In this document: positions 40,932-50,788 of the stretch, piece after piece
Layout of the letters: every line of letters starts with the position of its first letter
Position numbering within the stretch: the first letter of the stretch is position 1
Assembly: GCA_032718475.1 (NCBI GenBank)
Contig: JAUCBJ010007402.1
Coordinates: forward strand, 1 to 64,000
Length of the DNA: 64,000 nt
Origin: Nemertoderma westbladi
Taxonomy: Eukaryota > Xenacoelomorpha > Nemertodermatida > Nemertodermatidae
Direction of reading: 5' to 3'
Notes under the pieces: generated by a model
Database searches by the model: none
Told to the model about the DNA's origin: nothing
The model's input: the letters and a program-made list of their open reading frames with translations, nothing else
Program-made: the position numbers and the translations under genes

Positions 40932-41875
40932 TTACGTTGTTCGATCTCTCGTTTGGCCTCTCGTCCGCGTTGTTCGGCCTCCTGTTTGCGTTGTTCGGCC
41001 TGTCGTTCGTCCTCCCGTCTATGTTGTTCGGCCTCCTGTTTGCGTTGTTCGGCCTGCCGTTCGGCCTCTCGTCTATGTTGTTCGGCCTCTCGTCTATGTT
41101 GTTCGGCCTGCCGTTCGGCCTCTCGTCTATGTTGTTCGGCCTCTCGTCCACGTTGTTCGGCCTGTCGTTCGGCCTCTCGTCTATGTTGTTCGGCCTCCTG
41201 TTCGTGTTGTTCGGCCTGCCGTTCGGCCGCTTGTTCGGCCTCTCGCTTTTGTGTTTCGGCGGCTAATACATCTTGCTCGGCTTGCAGTTGAATATACTCA
41301 TCTTCCATCCGAGCTTTGAGGGCTAATGCCTTCCGTTCTCGCAGTTGGTCTCGGAGTGGCGGCGCCCGAGAACTGCGCGCCGAGCCGGATATCTCGCTCC
41401 TAGCGCTGGAGTGCTGATTTCTAGCGGACCCCGTTCTCTTTCGATGTACTGCTGTCCTGATGCTGGAGGATCGTACTGATTCCGCGTCAGCCCTCTTGTA
41501 ATACTGTTCCTCATAGCCTCTCACAAGGCTGAGGGTCCTCCGGTGTTGTTTGCGGAACCCATCTAGATGTACAACGTGTTCTTCCAACTTGGGGTAGTTT
41601 TCCTGATCGGTGGGGGGAACGAGCTCTTGGTACGCCTGTATCATTCTTTCGTACCGCTGTAGGATATTTCGGATACTTTGAAGCTGAGTTTGTACCTCAT
41701 TGAGGGGGGTTTTGACTCCCTTGAGTTGTTTCTCCATCCGTTGATACGCTCGGGTTACTCCGCCTTTAAGAGCCCCTAACCGACGGGTCATGTTCTTGAC
41801 GTTTGGTACCTCGTCGGCTTCCGAGTCTGTGTGGTGATCCATCTCGTCGGTATCGGATACGTTATTTGTTGTCAT
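40829..41875 (-). CDS. BEL-C Gag N-terminal ORF, coiled-coil repeats
   Basis: 348 residues from ATG. An acidic N-terminus and a helical region (LGALKGGVTRAYQRMEKQLKG ...) are followed by a Ser/Arg linker and a long Glu/Gln/Arg array (repeats of EAEQHRREAERQAEQ, about residues 200-320), strongly coiled-coil. The same helical character continues in the downstream frame, which starts 103 bp before this ORF ends and lies in the -1 frame. The last ~25 residues here look non-native (Asn/Thr/Pro-rich), so Gag probably continues in the overlapping frame, by -1 frameshift or after a one-base indel. Confidence 0.75.
   Translation of the reverse strand: MTTNNVSDTDEMDHHTDSEADEVPNVKNMTRRLGALKGGVTRAYQRMEKQLKGVKTPLNEVQTQLQSIRNILQRYERMIQAYQELVPPTDQENYPKLEEHVVHLDGFRKQHRRTLSLVRGYEEQYYKRADAESVRSSSIRTAVHRKRTGSARNQHSSARSEISGSARSSRAPPLRDQLRERKALALKARMEDEYIQLQAEQDVLAAETQKREAEQAAERQAEQHEQEAEQHRREAERQAEQRGREAEQHRREAERQAEQHRREAEQHRREAERQAEQRKQEAEQHRREDERQAEQRKQEAEQRGREAKREIEQRKWRKCVNNTPRPKQFSSTKRMRILQNSQNTKPHL
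40940..41285 (-). repeat. in-frame tandem repeat coding the Gag coiled coil
   Basis: About 20 short (15-18 bp) degenerate units, TTGTTCGGCCT(C/G)TCGTCTATG type, grouped in larger 33-51-bp periods. Several frames on both strands stay open through it, so the extra ORFs here are artefacts. Confidence 0.85.
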
Positions 41876-42063
41876 TGTAACGCCTCGTCGATGGCTAGAT
41901 ACGCGATGTCGTAAAACAGTTCCTCGTAGGTATTGTACTCAGCTTGGACCACCCGAACAGTAATCCTGAATCGTCCAACGTTCGTTCCTTGTACCTCAAC
42001 TTCGACGTGCCAGATTCCTGGCTCAACTTGAATTATATCAATGGGTGTGATCGATACTTCCAT
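41872..42063 (-). CDS. BEL-C 63-residue leader ORF
   Basis: Starts with ATG and ends in a TGA that shares bases with the gag ATG (ATGA, 41875-41872). The protein is small and acidic with alternating hydrophobic residues (IWHVEVEVQGTNVGRFRITVRVV), suggesting a beta-rich fold, then a helix. I do not recognise it. Its position as the first ORF of the genomic RNA, and the four-base overlap, suggest it is translated and coupled to gag by termination-reinitiation. This is inference. It could also be a regulatory upstream ORF. Confidence 0.5.
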   Translation of the reverse strand: MEVSITPIDIIQVEPGIWHVEVEVQGTNVGRFRITVRVVQAEYNTYEELFYDIAYLAIDEALQ

Positions 42064-42355
42064 TCCCTGTTAACAACTCTCCAAATATGTGATCTGCCGA
42101 CTACGAGTTGGTTAGATCGAGTTTGTTGATGAATTAAACCACGACTTTGTCTCAACTCAAATACCAGAGTTTCCTCGTAGTGGGTGCTGGCAAGCACGTA
42201 GAGAGTTTTTGAAGAGTATTGAAGGATTCTCAACTTCCACCAGTTGAAGTTGACAGTAATTATCCTTAATCTTGACACCCTGTCAAAATTAACCGCATTA
42301 ATTATTCTTAATTTTGACACCCTGTCAAAATTAACCATATAATTATTCTTAATTT
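42064..42355 (-). other. BEL-C leader with short tandem repeats
   Basis: Between the 5' LTR and the leader ORF. On the minus strand TTAATTTTGACAGGGTGTCA recurs at about 42340, 42290 and 42260. A TGG-starting primer-binding site is not obvious at the LTR edge. Confidence 0.6.
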
Positions 42356-43841
42356 TGTTGCCGTTATCCCTACACCAGGGGGGAAAAACGCCGATGCTGG
42401 AGACGTGACTTAACAGACCACCGAGCCCCGGCCAGTCACCGGATATTGATTGTGGGGAGGGAATATTTTCTGCGATGCAAGTTTGCGGTTGATAAAAAGC
42501 TGCATTAGTTGGATATACTCTTTAATGTAACTTCCTATAGTTGAAACCCGTTCAACATCATTGAAACTTGTTCAACATCATTGAAACTTGTTCAACATCA
42601 TTGAAACTTGTTCAACATCATTGAAACTTGTTCAACATCATTGAAACTTGATTAAGAATAATTTTGGGCTTCCCCAAATCAATATACACCAAATATTCAC
42701 AATAATTATACACGATAATATAAATCCCTACGGTATATTATTTAATAACCCACTGTTCGCTCAGAATTTTAGCCTACCTAATGTTCCCCAGATTTTCCCT
42801 CGGTCCCAGTCTTAGTGCCATAGTGTCGGTGTCGGTCGACCCTGTCGCGTGTCCGTTCCACCCCTCACGATCCCCGAAGGGAACGATCATCGAGAACCAG
42901 CACGGCTTGGCTAAGGGTCGGTCCAGTCGGTAGACTCTGTCGCGTATCCGTACCACCCCTCTCGAACCCCGAAGGGTTCGGTCATCGAGAACCAGTACGG
43001 CTTGGCTAGGAGTCTGTCGTGTCGGTGGACCCGTTCGCGTGTCCGTTCCACCCCTCACGAACCCCGAAGGGTTCGATCATCGAGAACCAGAACGGCTTGG
43101 CTAGGGGTCCGTCGTTTCGTCACAGAAACCCAACCACCTAGGCTTTCCGAGTCCCTTTCAGGCTCGTAGTCGCTTCGGCAGCCGAGAAACTGCTCCGAAC
43201 AGTCGGTAGGCCAGTAGAGTCTAGTCGAGTCTAGTCCTTTGTCTTTCGACCCCATCGCGTGTCCGTTCCACCCCTCGCGAACCCCGAAGGGAACGATCAT
43301 CGAGAACCAGTACGGCTTAGGTCAGGGGGCAGTCGTTAGTTGGCCACCCGTTCGCGTGTCCGCTCCACCCCTCACGAACCCCGAAGGGAACGATCATCGA
43401 GAACCAGAACGGCTTGGCTACTAAGGGGCCGTCGGTGCCCGTCGCAAATCCCTGACACAAGCAGTCAGCGGTCCGAGTTCTTTTCAGTCTCGTAATGGCT
43501 GCTGATGGCCAGGGACCGCTAAGGGCAGTCCTTGTCCTTTAGGCCTGGCGCATTACCAAATCCACCCCTACAGGCAGCAGGAAGTTGGCCAGGGCCTAAT
43601 AGTACTCAGGCTAACCTGAATACTGCTTGCATTTTCCATCCCCCCCCCTGGCCCTTATAACTATGAAATTATTCCCGTACCCTGTAAGTTGCCCCAAAGT
43701 TCGCCCATAAATCGCCCCCAGTTTATTGAATGTGCCCAAAACCCATGGTCCCGCACCCAGTAGTAATATCGGAATAATCAATTTTAAATAAAATACAAAA
43801 ATATTCAACTCGCGTTATGGAAAGTTGAAATACCGCGAACA
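42356..43841 (-). repeat. BEL-C 5' LTR (right)
   Basis: 1,486 bp. It matches the left LTR but lacks 209 bp, exactly one long period of its internal repeat (30287 to 30496 in the left copy), and has two extra C in a C tract near 43648. It carries one type-A and one type-B copy of the 24-nt motif. The ORFs inside the LTRs are fragments of repeats, not genes. Confidence 0.93.
43145..43494 (-). repeat. 24-nt motif copies in right BEL-C LTR
   Basis: Type A at 43145-43168 and type B at 43472-43494; the second type B was lost with the 209-bp deletion. Confidence 0.85.
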
Positions 43842-43846
43842 CACTT

Positions 43847-46800
43847 CATGCAGCAGACTTCTCCCAATCTCTGGCCCAAACCATATTTGATAGGCTTCCT
43901 CTGGATATTCGAGAAAGAATACATTTATTATCCCGCCTTGACCATAATAAAACAGTATTATTGAATGTTCACCAACTACTTTCATACTTGAATCAAACAT
44001 TACAAGATAAAGAAGATTGTGTAAGTTCTAAGGAACTAACCAAATCAGCAAGAACAGTTTTAACCACTCAATCACCAACAACAACATCAGCACAAACACC
44101 ACAATCTACAATTGCTAGTTTTCCTTCCATTACTAACCCCAACCCAGGCAATAATAATGGTGCTTCGACAGGTTATAGCAAGGATATAAAGAAATGTTTC
44201 TACTGTGACAATACTTCTCACATTACTGCAATGTGCCCTATAACACATGAAGAAAAATATAATACTGTAAGGCGAAAAAGTGCATGCACCAACTGCCTTC
44301 ACAGAAATGACCATATTGCAAAGAACTGTCCTAGCAAGTTTCGCTGTGCAAAGTGTAAAGGAAAACACCATACAAGTCTTCATAGAGATAGACCATTTGA
44401 CAATCAACAATATAGCCATGGCCATCCAACTACCTATCGCAACTCTCAACCGTCTACCCATTGGAATCAAAATTATAATAAAACCATACCGGTTAGAGTT
44501 AATTCATCTAGACCTCCCTTTCTACCATCATCACTCAAATCGCCTCAATCCACACCTAATCCAACTGCCCCAGAATGGATACCATCTAATAAAGTAAATC
44601 ATACTACATCAGCTACTATATCAGCACCCAAACCTGAGTTAACCCTTTGTCAACAAATATATACCAATAAAGATAGTATTGAGGAAAAAGATATTGCTGA
44701 TATTGTGATTTTACAAACTGCAGTGACCCAAGTAGTTTGTGGTGAAAGAATACTACAATGTAACATTTTGATAGATCCAGGCAGTCAAAGGTCATATATA
44801 ACAACCCTATGTGTAAACAAGTTAAGCAGCAGCATATTAGCCAAGAAAAATATTACTGTTTGTGGCTTTGGAGGAGTTGTAAAGTCATTACAACTTTCTA
44901 CAACAAATGTTAAATTAGTTACTAGTGATGGTCTTATTCCTTTATCTACATATGTTATTGACCAAATTGTATCGCCCTTTGACCAACACAATTGGAATTA
45001 TTGCCATACCTTAGACTACATAAAGGAGCTTGGTTTAGAAAACTTTGCAGACCCATTAAATCAAGATACATTTTGTGTTGATATCATGATTGGAGGTGAT
45101 CAATCTTGGAAATTTATTAAAGATACAATAATTAAAGGGGAAGGTCCAATGGTGCAACCTTCAAATCTTGGATATATACTACTTGGCCCCCTTTCTCCTT
45201 CTGCCTTTGAAGAAATTCATGGCCCTTACTCCCCTGATTCTGAGGGAATAACAGCATTAACTTGTATGCATTCTAGTGTAACCTTTTCTAATAACACCAT
45301 TTATGAGAAATTAGATACTCAAATTAACCATTATTTTTCATTGGAAGGTCTTGGTATAGATTCTGTTGAAATGACGGACAGAGATTTGAGGGATACTTTT
45401 ATATCCGATTTTCAGTCAAAAATAAAATTTGTTAAGGGTAAATATGAGGTGCCATTACCATTTAAATTAGATCATCAAACACTCCCTTCTAATATAGAAG
45501 AAGCTACAAGGCGGTGTAAACAAGTTTTATGGCGTTTAAAAAAAATCAATTTATTTAAAGAATATGATGATATTATTCAAGACCAGATAAATAAAGGCTA
45601 TGTGGAAATAATACCTGAGTCAGAAAATCCATGGAATGAGAAGGATTCTCATTTTATGCCACATTTTTTTGTGATGCAACCTAACAGTGTTACTACACCT
45701 ATTAGAATTGTCTTTGCAGCGAATTCTGGAAACCCATCTTTGAATGAGTGCTTGGAAACAGGACCTTGTATGCTTGCTGATCTTGTCAAAATTTTACATC
45801 TGTTCCGGGTTCCCAAATATGCATTTTGTTCTGACACAGCAAAGGCATTTTTTCAAGTTAAATTGAATCAAGAGCATTTAAATTACGTTAAATTCATTTG
45901 GGTGAAAGACCACAATCCTAATGGTGAGTTAATTGTTCTACGATATCTTGTGGTTTGGTTCGGATCTACTTCATCATCATTTCTACTTAGCGTCACAATC
46001 GACTTCCATTTGAAGAAATGTGATTCAGCTGTTGCTGCTGATATGCTTAATAAGTTTTATTGTGACAATCTACTGTCAGGATGTGACACTGAAGAGGAAG
46101 TGTTATTTTATTATAGAGAAGCTACAGAAGTGATGAAAGAAGGTGGCTTTAATCTCCGGCAATGGCGGTCAAATTCAAATATCTTAAACAATGCTGCTAA
46201 AGAAGATGGTTTGAATGCCAAAGAAACTGTAATTCGTATTTTGGGAATGGTTTGGAACACATTGGATGACACCTTCTTCTTTCCTTTGAAAACAATATTT
46301 GATACAAAAATAACCAATAACATTACTAAACGAATTATTCTAAGTCAATCTTCATTGACATATGATCCAATGGGCCTTATACATCCTGTCACCCTAAATA
46401 CGACTCTATTTGTATCAAAATTATGGGAGTGTAAATATGGCTGGGATGAACCCCTTCCCTTGCATATTTGTAATGATTGGAAAGAACAGATCCAAGAAGT
46501 TGAAAAAGTTGTTCAGGACTTCAAAATTCAGCGCCATTTAGATTTACAGAGATCAAACATTTCTCTACATACATTTGCAGATGCTTCCCTAGTGGCATTT
46601 GGGTGTGTTTCTTACTTTGTTTCAGACTTATCGGTAAATCTAATAGGCTCAAAAGTAAAAGTAGTAGCAAAAAAGAAACATAAAGGTTTATCAATTCCAA
46701 GTAAGGAACTCTTAGCACTTACACTGGCTGAACGTTATACTTCTTACCTATGTAATATATACAAACCTGCATTTGGCAATTTTATAGTTAAAATTTGGTC

Positions 46801-48832
46801 TGACAGTCTAATATGCTTGCATTGGTTACATTCAGAAAAAATGTTGAAGGTGTTTGTAAGGAATCGTGTGAAAGAGATCCTTAGTACACGTACATTACCA
46901 GAAATATCACATGTGAGGACTGATGACAACCCTGCTGATATTTTATCAAGGTCTTGTACTGCTGATTATTTATTGAAGTCAAATTTATGGCGAAATGGAC
47001 CTACTTGGCTAAAGAATAAAAAAGAATGGCCAATTTGGAAGCCTAAACATACAATTTCGATTACAGCACTTGTTGAAAAAGAAGTGTTGAATGAGTACTA
47101 CTGTGGTATATTGTCATGTATTGATTTAACAAGATTTAATAATTACGAAGCATTACTTCGAGTAGTAGCATACATTTTGCGATTTATTACGAAACATACA
47201 CGTAGTTCACTTACAATTGAAGCTGAGGAAATGAATTTATCTGAACTTTATCTTATTCGATCTCTTCAAGCTTCAGCCTTTGCAGATGTTTATGAATATG
47301 TTGCAACTAATCGTCAACTTGAACGAATTGAAGATTTAAGTAGCCATGTCAAATTACATCATGAGCGAAGTCCACCCATTGTAAAGCAACTTGGGTTATG
47401 CATGGATAAACATGGCTGTATTTGTCTTGCCGGGAGAGTAAACATAGATCATAGGTATACATTACCTTTACTGCTTCCTAAAGATCATTATGTCACAAAA
47501 CTTATTATTCGACATGTACATGAAACAAACTTACATGCAGGTGTTAGTTCTACATTAGTAGCTTTTCGACAGAAATATTGGGTAGCCAGCTCAAGACAAC
47601 AAGTGAGAAAAACAATCCATCCATGCATTATATGTTCTAAAGTTATAGGGAAACCCTTTCCCTTGCCACCAACTCCATCCTTACCATATTTTCGTATTGA
47701 TGCTGATGTACCTTACTCTGCTGTTGGGATGGATTACACGGGACATTTATGGATAATAAATGATCTTATTAATAGAGAGAAATTAAAAGTTTATGTTTGC
47801 CTATTTACTTGTTGTTCAACACGACATATTAATTTAGAACTAGCTAATGATTTATCAGCTGACGCCTTTCTTCAATGTTTTAGACGTCATTGTGCTGTAT
47901 ATTCTACCCCATCATTATGTATTTCTGATAATGCTTCAAACTTCGTAGCTGGTAATGATGAGATCAGCGAACTCTACAATACCTTAGATAAGGAGGATAC
48001 TATTAATAGCATGAAAGATATTTGTGATGCAAACAAAGTAAAGTTATATTTCTGCAAAAGAAGAATACGGTTTCATCACATACCAAAGAGAGCCCCATGG
48101 TGGGGTGGGTTGTGGGAAATTCTTGTTGGCCTTGTAAAGACTGTACTCAAGAAAATTCTAAGATCATCATTTTTGACATTTAATGAACTGGAAACTGTGC
48201 TAAAAGAATGTCAAGCAGTGATTAATGATAGACCACTATACTATATATCTTCAGATATTGACTATCCCCAACCAATATGTCCTTCGGAACTTGTATTTGG
48301 AAAGCGTATTACAGGATTACCTCATCCACATGTTGAATTAGATGATATACTTGACCCTAGTTTTGGTGTAGACAAAACAACAATTAATCAGGCCCATAAT
48401 AGACGCTCCCTCCTCCATAACCAATTTGTAACACGTTTCAGGAAAGAGTATTTGGAAATGTTAAGAGATAAACATATATCCCAATACAAAAAGGTATCAT
48501 CCTACCAGTCATGTATTGATGTTGGACAAGTAGTTCAAATACATAGTGACACACCAAGAGTCAACTGGAAGTTAGCAATTGTAGAGCAGTTAATGAAAGG
48601 TCCGGACGGAGAAACAAGAGCTGCTATAATACATACGGCAAATGGTAAAACCAACCGTCCAATTTCTAAACTATACCCACTGGAGCTTAGTGTAAGCAAT
48701 ATAGTGGACTTTAGAAAGAAAGAAACCCCTGAACCCCAAGATAAAGATATACGTAGAAGTACTAGAAATGCAGCTGCTAGAGCCACAGAAAGAATCAAGG
48801 AGCAGCTTCAAGATGGCCCGGGAGAATGTTGA
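43847..48832 (+). CDS. BEL-B Gag C-terminus and Pol polyprotein
   Basis: 1,661 codons open to a TGA at 48830-48832 that overlaps the LTR start. In order: the end of the Gag core, zinc knuckles (CFYCDNTSHITAMC, CTNCLHRNDHIAKNC, CAKCKGKHH), an A17-type protease region (ILIDPGSQRSYI), reverse transcriptase (FCSDTAKAFFQV, then FYCDNLLSG), RNase H-like domain (HTFADASLVAFGC), HHCC integrase finger (HETNLHAGVSS ... CIIC), integrase core (GMDYTGH, CISDNASNF, WWGGLWEIL) and a DUF5641-like C-terminal domain. The RT box reads YCDN rather than YVDD, and the protease site has Pro where Ser/Thr is usual. Some BEL lineages may tolerate Asn here, so activity is uncertain. Confidence 0.9.
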   Translation, partial: HAADFSQSLAQTIFDRLPLDIRERIHLLSRLDHNKTVLLNVHQLLSYLNQTLQDKEDCVSSKELTKSARTVLTTQSPTTTSAQTPQSTIASFPSITNPNPGNNNGASTGYSKDIKKCFYCDNTSHITAMCPITHEEKYNTVRRKSACTNCLHRNDHIAKNCPSKFRCAKCKGKHHTSLHRDRPFDNQQYSHGHPTTYRNSQPSTHWNQNYNKTIPVRVNSSRPPFLPSSLKSPQSTPNPTAPEWIPSNKVNHTTSATISAPKPELTLCQQIYTNKDSIEEKDIADIVILQTAVTQVVCGERILQCNILIDPGSQRSYITTLCVNKLSSSILAKKNITVCGFGGVVKSLQLSTTNVKLVTSDGLIPLSTYVIDQIVSPFDQHNWNYCHTLDYIKELGLENFADPLNQDTFCVDIMIGGDQSWKFIKDTIIKGEGPMVQPSNLGYILLGPLSPSAFEEIHGPYSPDSEGITALTCMHSSVTFSNNTIYEKLDTQINHYFSLEGLGIDSVEMTDRDLRDTFISDFQSKIKFVKGKYEVPLPFKLDHQTLPSNIEEATRRCKQVLWRLKKINLFKEYDDIIQDQINKGYVEIIPESENPWNEKDSHFMPHFFVMQPNSVTTPIRIVFAANSGNPSLNECLETGPCMLADLVKILHLFRVPKYAFCSDTAKAFFQVKLNQEHLNYVKFIWVKDHNPNGELIVLRYLVVWFGSTSSSFLLSVTIDFHLKKCDSAVAADMLNKFYCDNLLSGCDTEEEVLFYYREATEVMKEGGFNLRQWRSNSNILNNAAKEDGLNAKETVIRILGMVWNTLDDTFFFPLKTIFDTKITNNITKRIILSQSSLTYDPMGLIHPVTLNTTLFVSKLWECKYGWDEPLPLHICNDWKEQIQEVEKVVQDFKIQRHLDLQRSNISLHTFADASLVAFGCVSYFVSDLSVNLIGSKVKVVAKKKHKGLSIPSKELLALTLAERYTSYLCNIYKPAFGNFIVKIWSDSLICLHWLHSEKMLKVFVRNRVKEILSTRTLPEISHVRTDDNPADILSRSCTADYLLKSNLWRNGPTWLKNKKEWPIWKPKHTISITALVEKEVLNEYYCGILSCIDLTRFNNYEALLRVVAYILRFITKHTRSSLTIEAEEMNLSELYLIRSLQASAFADVYEYVATNRQLERIEDLSSHVKLHHERSPPIVKQLGLCMDKHGCICLAGRVNIDHRYTLPLLLPKDHYVTKLIIRHVHETNLHAGVSSTLVAFRQKYWVASSRQQVRKTIHPCIICSKVIGKPFPLPPTPSLPYFRIDADVPYSAVGMDYTGHLWIINDLINREKLKVYVCLFTCCSTRHINLELANDLSADAFLQCFRRHCAVYSTPSLCISDNASNFVAGNDEISELYNTLDKEDTINSMKDICDANKVKLYFCKRRIRFHHIPKRAPWWGGLWEILVGLVKTVLKKILRSSFLTFNELETVLKECQAVINDRPLYYISSDIDYPQPICPSELVFGKRITGLPHPHVELDDILDPSFGVDKTTINQAHNRRSLLHNQFVTRFRKEYLEMLRDKHISQYKKVSSYQSCIDVGQVVQIHSDTPRVNWKLAIVEQLMKGPDGETRAAIIHTANGKTNRPISKLYPLELSVSNIVDFRKKETPEPQDKDIRRSTRNAAARATERIKEQLQDGPGEC

Positions 48833-49117
48833 AAATATATTAGACTGTGGTGATGGGAATGTTGACCATACTGTATCTATAAAATATATTCCCTTCGGGA
48901 TCTAAGTTCTTATCTTTTTAGTTGTACCAGTACTCTGTACTGTACTGCTTTCTTATGTATATATCTGAATGTGCTTTTGTCTATGTAAGTCTGCATGTGC
49001 TTTGTATGTACATTTTATTAACTGTATGTCTTATTGCCTACCTCATGAATATGGAAACATAGTGCAGGATTGCTTGACTCTATTTTCTTCTGCTTGATTA
49101 GACTGCAATTCTCAACA
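48827..49117 (+). repeat. BEL-B 3' LTR
   Basis: 291 bp, begins TGTTGA and ends TCAACA (6-bp inverted ends), directly after a purine-rich GGGAGAA. The pol stop lies in its first bases. Confidence 0.88.
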
Positions 49118-49275
49118 AAGGGTGTCATAAGTGACACCACTGCTCTTTTAATTATTAACACTTATTTATTTTATTTAATTTTAATTTATTTATTTGCACT
49201 TAATTTTAGATTTACCACTAAAATAGTTTTATATATTACTTTCTAAAGGACCTCATTGACTTTGATCTCGTTTTA
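48833..49275. other. BEL-B LTR and 3' flank, no gene
   Basis: Beyond the LTR (49118-49275) the sequence is AT-rich with nothing recognised. Confidence 0.6.
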
Positions 49276-49721
49276 CTTAGCCCTAGGGTATACAGCTCCC
49301 TTACTGATAACTAATTACTCTTATCTATATCCAGACAGCTTTATCGTTGACCTTTGACACCCAATTAGCTTTAACCAAGCAACAGGTTTTTAATTATAGA
49401 TGCATCCAAGCACCCCGCCCCCTCTCGTGACACCTCTGATTACTAATTACTCTTACCTATACCCAGCCATCTCCAGTTCCATAGTATGCCGCTAGAGGGT
49501 GTATTATCTGAAAATTAACATCTTCTCTAACTTTGTTATTTACAATCCGCCAAACTATTAAGCTATACTGCTGAAGAGTTCTGAGGGGCGAGCCATGAGC
49601 TAAGATGTTTGAGACTTATTTAGATATATTATTACTTAATTTTGACCCCCCGGTCGGTATCTATTACAATATAGGCCATATCTTTTGCGGAGTCACAGAG
49701 TAGTCTGAAGTTCCCCGTCTG

Positions 49722-49734
49722 CCGCTAGATGGCG
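49722..49734 (+). promoter_or_regulatory. CTCF-like core motif
   Basis: CCGCTAGATGGCG in the usual repeat context (GTTCCCCGTCTG before, AAATGTC after). Confidence 0.3.
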
Positions 49735-49849
49735 AAATGTCTCAAAGTGAAAACCATACAGTAGCTATGAATTGGGTACTAGCCAATAATACTACATTTT
49801 GTATAGTTAGGCCTATTGCTGACCAAACGAAAACTGCCATGGTCCATGG

Positions 49850-49916
49850 GGGGATCGAACCCATGACCTACGGGAGATGTGAATTCAACGCAACCACTAC
49901 ACCAAGGTGGAACAGT
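49850..49916 (-). repeat. tRNA-derived SINE-like segment
   Basis: The minus strand carries an A-box-like TGGTGTAGTGGTTGC and a B-box GGGTTCGATCCC about 35 bases later. There is no CCA end or clean cloverleaf, so it is a SINE head or tRNA-like remnant rather than a tRNA gene. Confidence 0.55.
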
Positions 49917-49998
49917 AATGTTCGAATTTGTTCTTTGATGTTCGAATTTGTAAGACTCTCATTTAAGACCTTAGGCACTACTAAAGTCTCGAGTTTTA

Positions 49999-50305
49999 GG
50001 ACTGAGACACAGACTATGCCTCACTGAGACACAGACTATGTCTCACTGAGGAACAGACTATGCCTCACTGAGGCACAGACTATGCCTCACTGAGGCACAG
50101 ACTATGCCTAACTGAGGCACTGAGGCACAGACTATGCCTCACTGAGGCACAGACTATGCCTCACTGATGCACAGACTATACCTCTCTGAGGCACAGACTA
50201 TACCTCACTGAGGCACAGACTATGCCTAACTGAGGCACTGAGGCACAGACTATGCCTCACTGAGGCACTGAGGGATAGTCTATGCGTCACTGAGGCACAG
50301 ACTAA
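49999..50305. repeat. 22-bp tandem array, left arm
   Basis: About 12 units of CTGAGGCACAGACTATGCCTCA type. Each is a near-palindrome (GAGGCACAG-A-CTATGCCTC). Confidence 0.95.
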
Positions 50306-50550
50306 ATATACGAGTTATATTGCATTACATGAACAATAAATTACAATATACGAGCACAAAAGAGTTTGCAAGCACAGGTTCATATCCAACTAAAGCTCTA
50401 TATTATGCATAGAAGTGGAATACTTTAGAATGCTGGGGGAATTTGGTTTGTGAGGGATATTTGAATGGTGAGTATAACTATCCTTGAGAGTTAGTGTGAC
50501 GTTATCTCACCATAGATGGGCTTTACCACTGTACTCGCATCTGCCCTCTC

Positions 50551-50648
50551 ATTGGCTGCCTAACTTTCCTCCCTCGAGTCCTGATTGGCTGCCTAACTCA
50601 CCCACACGCTTTGATTGGATAATCAATTCTAGCATCCCTCTATAATAG
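50551..50648 (+). promoter_or_regulatory. promoter of the core gene: three CCAAT boxes and TATA
   Basis: Inverted CCAAT (ATTGG) at 50551-50555, 50584-50588 and 50614-50618, about 30 bp apart, then TATAATAG at 50641-50648. The zinc-finger ATG follows at 50789. The arrangement starts exactly where the arm homology ends. Confidence 0.65.
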
Positions 50649-50788
50649 CCCCCTTTCACCGCATTCCCATTCATTCTTTAATTTTTATTTTGAAAAGTTT
50701 TATTTATTTTCATAAAAGTTATATATATTAAAATTTTTTTTAAATCATTTAGCTAAAATTCAATACTATCAATTGACATTGCTATATA

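Larger units (their letters stand above)
29387..43841 (-). mobile_element. BEL-C: large BEL/Pao retrotransposon with extra 3' ORFs
   Basis: 14,455 bp. LTRs (29387-31079 and 42356-43841) begin TGTT and end with CA on the plus strand; CACTT flanks both sides (29382-29386 and 43842-43846). Coding order on the minus strand: a 63-codon leader ORF, gag N-terminus, gag-pol, a 172-bp repeat block, then two overlapping ORFs in the env position. The LTRs show about half a dozen substitutions by eye apart from a 209-bp repeat-unit deletion, so insertion was recent. Confidence 0.93.
27818..49117 (+). mobile_element. BEL-B: BEL/Pao retrotransposon split by BEL-C
   Basis: Plus-strand element with a truncated 5' LTR (27818-27930), gag-pol (28619-29386 and 43847-48832) and a complete 3' LTR (48827-49117). 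A 14,455-bp element plus one 5-bp duplication interrupts gag. Outside that insertion the gag-pol frame is uninterrupted. Confidence 0.9.
49276..50560 (+). repeat. left inverted arm of the foldback-like element
   Basis: The outer part (49276-49540) pairs with 58555-58807. The array (49999-50305) pairs with 52484-52573 and 58172-58350. The inner part (about 50440-50560) pairs with 52360-52470. Confidence 0.75.
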
